Positions 45,057 through 53,695 of a stretch of 64,000 nucleotides of DNA are shown here, piece by piece. Source of the stretch: Pedobacter sp. B4-66 (lineage in GTDB: Bacteria > Bacteroidota > Bacteroidia > Sphingobacteriales > Sphingobacteriaceae); NCBI RefSeq assembly GCF_018492665.1, contig NZ_JAFVME010000003.1:1-64000 (forward strand). Reading direction: 5' to 3'. Within the stretch, counting starts at the first letter, position 1. The number at the start of each line of letters is the position of its first letter. Both the position numbers and the translations under genes were made by a program. The notes under the pieces are model-generated. The model was not told the origin of the DNA and made no database searches. It was given only the letters and a program-made list of their open reading frames with translations.

Positions 45057-46124
45057 TTATTTTGACTTGTTTTTTTGTTTGGAGATTTCTTTCTTAAGCT
45101 CCATTAACACATCAATATCCTTTTGTCTTATTTTTCCTTCTCTGTTAGGAGGGGTATTTAATATTAAGATATTGTTTTGGGCAGTTGCTATGTTATAATC
45201 CTGAACCAAGTTATCAATAGATTTATATGTAGTGTCTTTGGTATTGTAAAACCATTTTGAGCTTACGCATATGGTAGACTCCCAGGGCATGTAATAGTTC
45301 TCATTGTTATGAGAAAATACTTTAGGATCTGGTGTTGCTGGAAGGTACGGATCGCCTAATCTAAAATCACTTGGGAAATATCTAATAGGATAGCCCTCTT
45401 TCTGTTGATCAGGTAACACTGCGTGTTGGTCAGGATTACCAGGCGCACCTATCGTCCAGTTAATTCCTACTTGACATTGAGGCTCTTTTGATTTAATCGC
45501 TTTGTAAAGATCGGCTGCAGGCCATCTGGTGTTTGGTTTCTCCCAGCCTCCATCAAACCAAAACTCTACAATTTTAGTTTTATTTTTTTGAGCGATGGCA
45601 ATCAATTCATTGATTTGATTTACCATATATTCATTATATGCTTTATCTAATGTCAGATCTTGAACTTTACCATTTTCATGCCTGTCCCATAAGGAATAAT
45701 ATAAGCCTAAACCTATGTTGTATTTTTTGCATGCTTTAGCCACCGCGTCTACAACGTTAGTTTTATTAGGTGAACTATTAACATCATAGGTTGTATATTT
45801 ACTATCCCAAAGGCAGAAACCGTCATGGTGTTTGGTAATAAGAATTACATATTTCATTCCGGCATCTTTTGCGGTTTTAACCCATTGTTCTGCATCAATT
45901 GCTGAGGGATTATAGGAGCTTGGAGGCATAGTTCCGTCGGTCCATTCTTCATCATGGAAGGTATTAATTCCAAAATGAATGAACATACCGTATTTGCGAT
46001 TTATTTGTTCTAATTGGTATTTTCCAGGTTTGGTAGAGGGGATAGGTGTTGTAATACCTTGCTGGGCTACAGATAATTTTGTTAGCACAAGGAGTACTAA
46101 AAATAAGAGAGATTTTTTTTTCAT
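45057..46124 (-). CDS. Alpha-L-fucosidase, GH29, secreted
   Basis: This 355-residue enzyme has a signal peptide (about 1-20, SVAQQ). The GH29 barrel begins YGMFIHFGINTF; His99-His100 in TKHHDGFCLW bind the fucose; the nucleophile is Asp191 in EFWFDGGWE. The C-terminal beta-sandwich found in longer members (about 450 residues) is missing, as in several compact GH29 proteins. It releases L-fucose from glycans outside or in the periplasm. It is encoded tail-to-tail with the aldo/keto-alcohol dehydrogenase pair, which could oxidise the product. A 22-bp hairpin and a LacI-type palindrome lie in its upstream region. Confidence 0.93.
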   Translation of the reverse strand: MKKKSLLFLVLLVLTKLSVAQQGITTPIPSTKPGKYQLEQINRKYGMFIHFGINTFHDEEWTDGTMPPSSYNPSAIDAEQWVKTAKDAGMKYVILITKHHDGFCLWDSKYTTYDVNSSPNKTNVVDAVAKACKKYNIGLGLYYSLWDRHENGKVQDLTLDKAYNEYMVNQINELIAIAQKNKTKIVEFWFDGGWEKPNTRWPAADLYKAIKSKEPQCQVGINWTIGAPGNPDQHAVLPDQQKEGYPIRYFPSDFRLGDPYLPATPDPKVFSHNNENYYMPWESTICVSSKWFYNTKDTTYKSIDNLVQDYNIATAQNNILILNTPPNREGKIRQKDIDVLMELKKEISKQKNKSK

Positions 46125-46154
46125 TGTGTGGGTTATGTTTTGGTTTGTTCTTAT

Positions 46155-46202
46155 AATTTATTAAGCCTATTGTTTACTGATAAACAATAGGCTTAATAAA
46201 TT
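46155..46202. terminator. 22-bp perfect hairpin between cytochrome c and fucosidase genes
   Basis: The arms 46155-46176 and 46181-46202 are perfectly complementary over 22 bp around the loop CTGA. The stem is AT-rich at its ends with GCC/GGC in the middle. It lies 78 bp after the cytochrome c stop and 31 bp before the fucosidase start, both on the minus strand. Lack of a T tract makes simple termination uncertain; an attenuator or cruciform are alternatives. Confidence 0.5.
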
Positions 46203-46255
46203 GAAGGTAAAGAAACAAATTGGGAAACCCGAACTTTGGAGGTTACTTAAAATTG

Positions 46256-46269
46256 CGCAAACGTTTGTG
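46256..46269. promoter_or_regulatory. LacI-family-like operator candidate
   Basis: CGCAAACGTTTGTG contains the perfect palindrome CAAACGTTTG (46258-46267) and fits the LacI/GalR pattern GnAAnCGnTTnC with one mismatch. It lies 132 bp upstream of the fucosidase start and just beyond the cytochrome c stop. No LacI-family gene is in the window. Confidence 0.3.
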
Positions 46270-46279
46270 TATAATGCTT

Positions 46280-47257
46280 TTAGTTTTTGTTTGATCTAAC
46301 TTCTACTTTGTTGGCGTTAGGCTTTAAACTTTTTAGGTAAACATATATTGACTCAATATCGTTTGTGTTCATACCTGCATACATAGTCCAGGGCATTGGA
46401 GTGTTTAAGTCATTCTTGCCCATCTGTTGCGGTGTGTAAGTACTGTCAGTATATAGCTTAAATCTTTGCACGAAAGCTTCTTTGGTCCATGAGCCAATTC
46501 CATTTTGCTTATGCATTGTAATATTTGGAGAGGTTAAAGTTCCTAATGGTTGGATAAACTCCATTCCACCTCCAAATTCTGAACCAGAAACAATATTTCC
46601 CTTTTCACGCTTACTATGACAATCTACGCAGCCAGCTGCGTTTGCAATATATGCTCCATACTTGACGGTATCTTTTTCATTTGGAATTGTTTGGAAATTT
46701 GCTGGTTCTGGAAGTGTTTTGTTTATCAAATTAACAGGGAAGTTTAGTTTTGTTTCAGGAACTTCATTTTTTATAGGTTTAAGAGATCTAACATAGGCTA
46801 TAATACTATAGATATCTTCTTTGTCCATTTTCCCGAAACGGGAATAGCCCATTAAAGAAAACAAAGCTTTACCGTCTTTGTTAACTCCAGTAGTTATTGC
46901 TCTTAGTATTTCACCGTCTGTCCAGTTTTCAAGTGAATGAGGCGTAATATTTGCAGAATAGATTTGACCGGGCATACCTGTATTTTCATCGAATATTTCT
47001 CCACCCATACCCATGGTTCCTGGTTTCATAGGGCCAGAATAGAGACTCCAGTCTCTTGAACTATGGCAATCCATACAGGCTGCTACATGGTTAGCAAGAT
47101 ATTCTCCTCTTTTTAACCTTTGAGGTGTTCTTTCTATATTTATTGATAATGGTTTGCCGGTATTTGGTAAAGCGAGATTTATATAGGTGCCTCCGGCAAG
47201 TGCAACAATTAATACAAAGAGGATAAGCAAACCTAATACTTTTAGTGTTTTTTTCAT
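46280..47257 (-). CDS. Membrane-anchored diheme cytochrome c
   Basis: This 325-residue protein has an N-terminal anchor helix (about 7-28) and two covalent haem sites, CMDCH (Cys61, Cys64, His65) and CVDCH (Cys210, Cys213, His214), each in a c-type domain with possible methionine axial ligands in MGYSRFGKM and MPWTMYAGM. It shuttles electrons in the periplasm, for instance from a dehydrogenase to the terminal oxidase. Similar diheme proteins accompany alcohol/sugar dehydrogenases. It is a single gene, with the 570-base gap on its upstream side. Confidence 0.9.
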   Translation of the reverse strand: MKKTLKVLGLLILFVLIVALAGGTYINLALPNTGKPLSINIERTPQRLKRGEYLANHVAACMDCHSSRDWSLYSGPMKPGTMGMGGEIFDENTGMPGQIYSANITPHSLENWTDGEILRAITTGVNKDGKALFSLMGYSRFGKMDKEDIYSIIAYVRSLKPIKNEVPETKLNFPVNLINKTLPEPANFQTIPNEKDTVKYGAYIANAAGCVDCHSKREKGNIVSGSEFGGGMEFIQPLGTLTSPNITMHKQNGIGSWTKEAFVQRFKLYTDSTYTPQQMGKNDLNTPMPWTMYAGMNTNDIESIYVYLKSLKPNANKVEVRSNKN

Positions 47258-47827
47258 TTAGAACGTTTTATTATTTAGTGATCAATTTCTTTTTACCTTT
47301 CATTTGGCTATTTAGGGGCAGTGTAAAACTAACTAACTATACAGGAGTAAAATGATTCCATAACACCAATTGAAAGCCTTTTGATAAAAGTCTAATTTGG
47401 TTATTTCATATTAAGATTGGATAGGGAGTTAATTAAAAGTTAATTTTATGTTTTTGTAACCTTGTGCTTATTTTTTTTTCTTAAAAAAGTATGTTCGATT
47501 AAGAAGCATTTTAATCTGATTTTTTCACTAATAATGCACCTAATATTCTTGTGTTAGTGTATTTGTTACACTATATTATTTTAATTATCTGTTTTTTAGG
47601 TGTTTATGATAAAGTATTAATTTTATTACAAAGTAATACATAAAAGTTATAACTTTATTGAAACCATGATAATGTTACATTCACGTTTGCTAAAACATGT
47701 TAGTGTGAGTTAACTTTATTAAGTGCCAAACCAAAATAAACCAAATTAGAACCATGCGTAATTGTGTGAATTGTTACATGCCTTTGGCATGCATAGGACT
47801 TTCGTGGTTAACCCTTATCACGAAAAT
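47258..47827. other. Long AT-rich non-coding region between divergent genes
   Basis: This 570-base gap separates the start codons of the cytochrome c gene (-) and the FG-GAP lipoprotein gene (+). It is very AT-rich and contains no credible gene. TAACTTTATT occurs twice, near 47651 and 47711; the TAACTTTA part differs from the TAnnTTTG -7 element only in the last base. A small palindrome CATGCC-TTT-GGCATG sits at 47777-47791. It is unusually long for this window and may hold several regulator sites or a small RNA. Confidence 0.45.
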
Positions 47828-50800
47828 ATGAAGAGATTTTACTATTCTGTTATTTTCCTTTTAGCACTATCAGCTTGCAAACAGCCTGCTAAAGAGATAG
47901 GAGATACTGTTGCTGAAAATCCACTGTTCAAATTATTGGATACAGCACAAACCAATATCTTTTTCGCTAATACTATAGTTGAGAATTTTGATCGAAATGT
48001 TTTCAATTACCCAGCTTTTTATAATGGTGCAGGTGTGTCTGTTGGAGATTTGAATAATGATGGGCAGGAAGATTTATATTTTTCTGGTAACATGACTGCT
48101 AATAAGCTTTATTTAAATAAAGGCAATATGAAATTTGAGGATGTTACGAATGTAGCAGGAGTTTCAGGCAGAGCTGAGGGATGGAAGAATGGAGTTAATA
48201 TGGCCGATATTAATGGCGATGGGCTTCTCGATATGTATGTGTGTTATTCAGGTAGGTATCCGGGCGAAAATAGAAAAAATCAATTGTTCATTAATAAGGG
48301 GCTTGGTGAAAAGGGGATTCCGCAGTTTAAAGAAGAGGCAGAGATTTACGGACTGGCAGATTCATCATATAGTACTCAATCTTATTTCTTTGATTATGAT
48401 AAGGATGGAGATTTAGATATGCTATTAGTAAATGAAAATATCAGAGTGCTTACTGACCTTGATGATATTACTATTCAAGAACTTCAAAGGACTCCTGATA
48501 ATATATCTGGAACTAAGCTTTTTAGAAATGATGGTGGACATTTTAAAGATGTCACTTTGAAAGCAGGAATACATAGTTCTGTATTGTCTTATGGTTTGGG
48601 TGCAGGTATTGGAGATGTTAATGGAGATGGATGGCCTGATATATACGTTTCAAATGATTATGCAGTAAGAGATTATCTGTATATAAATAATAGAGATGGA
48701 ACTTTTACAGATCAATTGAAAACATCTATCCCGCATATTTCTATTTTTTCGATGGGCAATAATATAGTCGATATCAATAATGATGGATTGATGGATATAT
48801 ATACTTTGGATATGCTCCCGGAAGAAAATCGTCGCCAGAAATTGCTTCAGGGCTTTGATAACTATGAGTCTTTTAATCTTAATTTACGTAATGGTCTCTA
48901 CTACCAGTTCATGCGCAATATGTTACATGTAAATAATGGTAATGGTACTTTTAGCGAAATGGGGCAATTGGCCGGTATTTCTAATACAGACTGGAGTTGG
49001 GCGCCATTATTTGCAGATTTTGACAATGACGGTTGGAAGGACCTTTTTGTAACCAATGGCTATTTACATGATTTCACCAATATGGATGTTGTAAAGTATA
49101 ATGCTAATTACTTTAACAGTATAAATGGTGAGATAGAACCTAGACATATTTTAGATATGTTAAGCAAGCTCCCTTCTTCCGATGTAAAGAACTATATCTA
49201 TAAAAATAATGGTGATCTTACTTTTGCAAATAAGGGCTTTGATTGGGGGGTAAATATACCTTCTAACAGTAATGGGGCTGTCTATGCCGACCTTGATAAT
49301 GATGGAGACTTGGATCTTATCGTTAATAATATTAATAAACCAGCGTTTATATATCAGAATCAAGGTGATTCAACAGCTCACTATCTTAAAATAAAATTAG
49401 CCGGATTAAAACAGAATACAGAAGGGATTGGTGCAAAAATCACGATTTATTCAGCCTCTAAGCAGCAAACGTTAGAGCAAATGCCATCTAAAGGCTATCT
49501 GTCCAGTGTTTCTTCAATTTTACATTTCGGTCTGGGTAAGAAAAGCATGATAGATTCAGTTTCCGTTGTGTGGCAAAGCGGAAAAAAGCAAGTTTTAACT
49601 AATGTTAAGAGCAACCAAATGTTATCGCTAAATGAAAAGGATGCAGTAGTAAATAATCAGAAATCAGTAGCTAAACCTACTTTGTTTAACGAAGCATCAT
49701 CACCCATAGATTTTGCTAGAAGTAAAAATGACATTAATGATTTCAAGCGCCAGCCTTTAATGACCAATCCACAATCTTTTGCAGGACCTTGTATAACTAA
49801 AGGGGATGTAAATAAGGATGGATTAGAAGATGTTTATGTAGGCGGGAGTAAGAATGAGTCAGGTGCATTATACCTTCAACAAAAAAATGGCAGGTTTATA
49901 AAAAACCAGAAGCCTTTTGAAGGTGATAAAGATAGTGAGGATGCAGACGCTGTATTCTTTGATGCTAATGGTGATGGCTTTATTGATTTATATGTAGTAA
50001 GTGGGGGCTACCATAGTTTTGCGGTTAATGATCCTTTATTACAAGATCGCTTGTATATTAATGATGGTAGAGGAAATCTTTTAAAATCGGCCAACTCACT
50101 ACCGGAAATGCGCGAAAGTAAAAGCTGTGCACGAGTAGTTGACTTTAATGGAGATGGCCATCTTGATATTTTTGTTGGCGGTCGTGTTGTTCCAGGCAGG
50201 TATCCTGAGGCGCCCAAAAGTTATTTTTTAATAAACGATGGTAAAGGTCATTTTGTAGATCAACTAAATCTTATTTCTCCAGAATTGAGTCAATTAGGGA
50301 TGATTACTGACGCCGCATGGATTGATTTGAATGGTGATAAAAAACAAGATTTGGTTGTAGTGGGAGAGTGGATGCCAGTAAGTGCTTTCATTAATTCGAA
50401 TGGGAAATTGGTAAATAAGACCAAAGATTATTTTGATAAAGAGTATAGTGGCTGGTGGAATAAACTACAGGTTGCGGACTTAAATGAGGATGGAAAACCC
50501 GATTTAGTTGTTGGAAATCTAGGTTTAAATAGTCAATGTAAGGTTAGTGATGCTGAGCTAGCGGAAATGCATTATAAAGACTTTGATGATAATGGCGCTA
50601 TAGATCCTATTCTTTGCTTCTACATTATGGGCAAAAGCTATCCTTACATCACAAGAGATGAATTATTGGATCAGATGAGTATCATGCGGCCGCGTTTTCC
50701 TGATTATAAAAGCTATGCAGACGCTACTTTGAAAGACGTATTTACTGCCGATGAATTAAAAGGAGCTAAATATTTGAAAGCAAATTGTCTTAAGACTACC

Positions 50801-51148
50801 TATTTCCAAAGCGGCGCAAACGGTCGTTTTCATGAGAAACCATTGCCATTGGAAGTTCAAATGTCACCAGTGTATACGATAACAACAATTGACTACGACC
50901 GAGATGGTCATAAAGATCTGTTATTGTGTGGCAATATGAATCAAGCCAGACTTCGTTTTGGGAAATACGATGCTAATTATGGCTTGCTATTAAAAGGCAA
51001 CGGAAAAGGCGGATTTAGTTTTGTTCCTCAGTATATCTCCGGATTCAAACTAAAAGGAGATGTTAGAAGTGTAATTGAAATTAACAATACCCTAGTCTTC
51101 GGTATTAATCAACAAGGAGCAAAAGCTTATCAGTTAAAACAAAAATAG
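47828..51148 (+). CDS. FG-GAP/VCBS-repeat lipoprotein with ASPIC/UnbV domain
   Basis: This protein of about 1106 residues is a surface or periplasmic lipoprotein (signal ending LLALSAC). Many FG-GAP repeats with calcium loops of the DxNxDGxxD type (for example DLNNDGQED, DINGDGLLD, DVNGDGWPD, DFDNDGWKD, DLDNDGDLD, DVNKDGLED, DFNGDGHLD) form beta-propellers in two halves. An ASPIC/UnbV domain, with HYLKIKLAG and GIGAKITIY, lies between them (about 515-600). Start ATG at 47828 is chosen because a longer frame would bury the signal peptide. Such CRTAC1-like proteins bind ligands or partners; activity is unknown. The haloperoxidase gene begins 17 bp downstream, so they are one operon. Confidence 0.87.
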   Translation: MKRFYYSVIFLLALSACKQPAKEIGDTVAENPLFKLLDTAQTNIFFANTIVENFDRNVFNYPAFYNGAGVSVGDLNNDGQEDLYFSGNMTANKLYLNKGNMKFEDVTNVAGVSGRAEGWKNGVNMADINGDGLLDMYVCYSGRYPGENRKNQLFINKGLGEKGIPQFKEEAEIYGLADSSYSTQSYFFDYDKDGDLDMLLVNENIRVLTDLDDITIQELQRTPDNISGTKLFRNDGGHFKDVTLKAGIHSSVLSYGLGAGIGDVNGDGWPDIYVSNDYAVRDYLYINNRDGTFTDQLKTSIPHISIFSMGNNIVDINNDGLMDIYTLDMLPEENRRQKLLQGFDNYESFNLNLRNGLYYQFMRNMLHVNNGNGTFSEMGQLAGISNTDWSWAPLFADFDNDGWKDLFVTNGYLHDFTNMDVVKYNANYFNSINGEIEPRHILDMLSKLPSSDVKNYIYKNNGDLTFANKGFDWGVNIPSNSNGAVYADLDNDGDLDLIVNNINKPAFIYQNQGDSTAHYLKIKLAGLKQNTEGIGAKITIYSASKQQTLEQMPSKGYLSSVSSILHFGLGKKSMIDSVSVVWQSGKKQVLTNVKSNQMLSLNEKDAVVNNQKSVAKPTLFNEASSPIDFARSKNDINDFKRQPLMTNPQSFAGPCITKGDVNKDGLEDVYVGGSKNESGALYLQQKNGRFIKNQKPFEGDKDSEDADAVFFDANGDGFIDLYVVSGGYHSFAVNDPLLQDRLYINDGRGNLLKSANSLPEMRESKSCARVVDFNGDGHLDIFVGGRVVPGRYPEAPKSYFLINDGKGHFVDQLNLISPELSQLGMITDAAWIDLNGDKKQDLVVVGEWMPVSAFINSNGKLVNKTKDYFDKEYSGWWNKLQVADLNEDGKPDLVVGNLGLNSQCKVSDAELAEMHYKDFDDNGAIDPILCFYIMGKSYPYITRDELLDQMSIMRPRFPDYKSYADATLKDVFTADELKGAKYLKANCLKTTYFQSGANGRFHEKPLPLEVQMSPVYTITTIDYDRDGHKDLLLCGNMNQARLRFGKYDANYGLLLKGNGKGGFSFVPQYISGFKLKGDVRSVIEINNTLVFGINQQGAKAYQLKQK

Positions 51149-51165
51149 AATTACTATTAATTATT

Positions 51166-52494
51166 ATGAGAAAACTATTATTTCTTAGTCTATGCATAGT
51201 GTGCTTCATTGGATGTAGCAAGCATGAGAAATCGCCTGAATTAAGTAACAAAGACATAGCTAAGGTTTTAGATGAGATGACCGCACTTATGATTCATGAT
51301 GTAACAAATCCTCCGTTGGCGGCAAGATTTTTTACTTACGCCAGCCTTTCCGGCTATGAGGTTGTGGCGCAGAATGATTCGAATTGTATATCAATGAGAG
51401 GTGTACTGAATGATTATCCGGATATTGTTAAACCTTCAGTTCCAGGTAAGCACTCTTACCAGTTAAGTGCTATTTTGGCTATGATGGCAACTGCAAAGAA
51501 AATGCAACCATCAGGTAGTTTATTTGAAAAGTACGAGCAGACATTTTTAGATTCCTGCAAAAAAGTAGGATTCTCTGATGATGTTATTGAGAATTCTAAA
51601 CTGTATGGTCAGCAAATAAGCAAGCAAATATTAGCATATGCAAAAGCAGATAAGTATAACAAAATTAGTAATTACCCTCGTTACACTCCTTTAAAAAAAG
51701 AAGGAAGTTGGTATCCTACACCTCCAGGATATTTTGCTCCTGTTGAGCCATATTTCAATACGATACGTCCGTTTGCATTAGATTCTAGTTCACAATTTAA
51801 ACCAGCCCCTCCTGTTCCTTTTTCTAAGGATAAAAACTCTGCATTTTATAAATTAATGTTGAGTAATTATGTAGATGGAGGAGCCGGGTTAACTCCTGAA
51901 CGCAGGGCAATAGCTGCATTTTGGGATTGTAATCCTTTTGCATTAAAAAGCGATGGTCACTTGTTAACAGGTATGAAAAAAATATCGCCGGGAGCGCACT
52001 GGATGGGTATTGCAGGTATAGCATGTCAGCAGTCAAAATTTAGTTTTTCTAAGTCAATGGAGGTTTATACTATGGTAGCTGCGGGTTTAACAGATAGCTT
52101 TCTCAGCTGTTGGGATGAGAAATTTAGGAGCAACAGAATACGTCCGGAAACAGCAATCAGAAGCTATATAGATCCTAAATGGAAACCATTGTTGCAGACG
52201 CCGCCGTTTCCAGAATATTTGAGTGGACATTCTGTTATTTCGGCAGCATCTGCAGTTATACTTACCCACTACTTTGGTGACAATTATCATTATACAGATA
52301 ATGTAGAGGAACCCTATGGTTTACCTGCCAGAAAGTTTACATCATTTAAAGAAGCTGCAAAAGAAGGGGCTATTAGCAGATACTGGGGAGGTATCCATTT
52401 TATGGATGCAATAGACAATGGTATGACTACCGGCTTTGGTGTTGGAGAATGGGTAGTTTCCAAATTGAAAGCAAAGCAGGCAAAACAATCTTAA
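51166..52494 (+). CDS. Vanadium-dependent haloperoxidase-like lipoprotein
   Basis: This 442-residue lipoprotein (signal ending CFIGC) has the PAP2/haloperoxidase active-site set: KFRSNRIRPETAI (about 318-330), PEYLSGHSVISAAS (about 349-362, catalytic His after SG) and the final SRYWGGIHFMDA (about 402-413) with Arg and His. These bind vanadate in haloperoxidases or phosphate in acid phosphatases; the vanadium-type spacing and secreted location favour the former. It could oxidise halides with peroxide at the cell surface. It lies between the FG-GAP lipoprotein and a barrel gene in one operon. Confidence 0.86.
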   Translation: MRKLLFLSLCIVCFIGCSKHEKSPELSNKDIAKVLDEMTALMIHDVTNPPLAARFFTYASLSGYEVVAQNDSNCISMRGVLNDYPDIVKPSVPGKHSYQLSAILAMMATAKKMQPSGSLFEKYEQTFLDSCKKVGFSDDVIENSKLYGQQISKQILAYAKADKYNKISNYPRYTPLKKEGSWYPTPPGYFAPVEPYFNTIRPFALDSSSQFKPAPPVPFSKDKNSAFYKLMLSNYVDGGAGLTPERRAIAAFWDCNPFALKSDGHLLTGMKKISPGAHWMGIAGIACQQSKFSFSKSMEVYTMVAAGLTDSFLSCWDEKFRSNRIRPETAIRSYIDPKWKPLLQTPPFPEYLSGHSVISAASAVILTHYFGDNYHYTDNVEEPYGLPARKFTSFKEAAKEGAISRYWGGIHFMDAIDNGMTTGFGVGEWVVSKLKAKQAKQS

Positions 52495-52537
52495 AAAGAA
52501 ACCAAATAAAATAAATTATATAAACTAAAAATCAATT

Positions 52538-53617
52538 ATGAAGAAAATCTTTACCACGCTCACTATTCTGTTAATTTCCGCTAAAGTTTTTTCCCAGGGC
52601 TGCGTAGCAATTCGTAGTACTGGAGGTGTTTGCTCAATGACTGAGCATCCTGACAGCTCCCTAACTTCAGATGGTGGAAGCTGGGTTTTTAATGCCAATA
52701 CCAGATATTTTAAATCAGATAAGCACTTTAAAGGTGATGTTTATCAAAAAGAACGAATTGAACTAGGAACTGAGGTAATTAATCACCAGTTTGCTACAGA
52801 TCTATCCTTAATAAGGATATTTAATAGCCGTTGGTCTATGATGTTAGATGTACCTATTATATCAAATGCCAGGTCATCATTGTATGAGCATGGAAGGAAA
52901 GAAAGACATAGCATGCATTCTTTCGGATTAGGTGACATTCGTGTTGCTGCTTATCGTTGGTTGTTTAATCCTGCCACAAGTCCGAAAGCAAATGTTCAAG
53001 TCGGATTAGGGATAAAATTTGCAACGGGGGATTACGATTACAAAGATTACTGGCAGAATGTAGGACCTGGTGGTGGACCGGAATTACGTACTGTTGACCA
53101 GTCAATTCAATTAGGTGATGGTGGTACAGGTCTTACCCTTGAGCTTAATTCATTTGTTAATATAAAACACAACCTTGGATTATATGCAAATGCCTTTTAC
53201 TTGAGCAATCCGCGTCAAAATAATGGAGTTAGAACATACCGTGAATTGGTAAGTCCTAGTTTAGCTAATGAGGCAATAAGTAGTGTGCCAGATCAGTTTA
53301 TGGCTAGAGTGGGAGCTAACTACGCTGTAGATAAATTTGTTATTTCTGCGGGTGGACGTGTTGAAGGTATTCCAATCCACGATGTTATTGGTGGTAGCGG
53401 AGATTTTCGCAGACCTGGATATGTAATATCAGTTGAACCAAGTCTTACCTATCAATTAAGCAGAATAAATATTTATGCTTCTGTACCAGCAGCTGTATAC
53501 AGAAAAAGAACTCAAAGTGTTACAGATAGAGCTAGATCAACCAACACTACATTTGTAAATGGCGATGCTGCTTTTGCAGATTATTCAGTAAATCTGGGTA
53601 TTTCATTCAGACTTTAG
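52538..53617 (+). CDS. Outer-membrane barrel protein, transporter-like
   Basis: This 359-residue protein has a signal peptide (about 1-19, VFSQ) followed by GCVAIRSTGG, a short cysteine-containing N-terminal motif, and then a barrel of alternating aromatic strands (RYFKSDKHFKGD, SFGLGDIRVAAYRWLF, VQVGLGIKFATGDYDY) ending in SVNLGISFRL. This pattern resembles the MetA-pathway phenol-degradation/transporter family. It is the last gene of the FG-GAP-haloperoxidase operon, 43 bp after the haloperoxidase, and ends at a strong terminator. Its position suggests export or uptake of a substrate of those enzymes. Confidence 0.78.
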   Translation: MKKIFTTLTILLISAKVFSQGCVAIRSTGGVCSMTEHPDSSLTSDGGSWVFNANTRYFKSDKHFKGDVYQKERIELGTEVINHQFATDLSLIRIFNSRWSMMLDVPIISNARSSLYEHGRKERHSMHSFGLGDIRVAAYRWLFNPATSPKANVQVGLGIKFATGDYDYKDYWQNVGPGGGPELRTVDQSIQLGDGGTGLTLELNSFVNIKHNLGLYANAFYLSNPRQNNGVRTYRELVSPSLANEAISSVPDQFMARVGANYAVDKFVISAGGRVEGIPIHDVIGGSGDFRRPGYVISVEPSLTYQLSRINIYASVPAAVYRKRTQSVTDRARSTNTTFVNGDAAFADYSVNLGISFRL

Positions 53618-53627
53618 TAGTTAAAAC

Positions 53628-53670
53628 AAAAAAAGTTCCAAAGGTGCAACCGCGCTTTTGGAACTTTTTT
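53628..53670. terminator. Bidirectional intrinsic terminator
   Basis: Stem AAAAAAGTTCCAAA pairs with the TTTTGGAACTTTTTT segment around a short GC-containing loop, with A and T tracts on both sides. It ends both the barrel gene (+) and the glutaminyl cyclotransferase gene (-). Confidence 0.88.
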
Positions 53671-53695
53671 CGTTTATCAAAATACGACTCTCCAT

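Noticed and set aside
47777-47791. Short palindrome CATGCC-TTT-GGCATG as a terminator
   Set aside because: Only six base pairs, no T tract, and it lies upstream of a gene, not after one.
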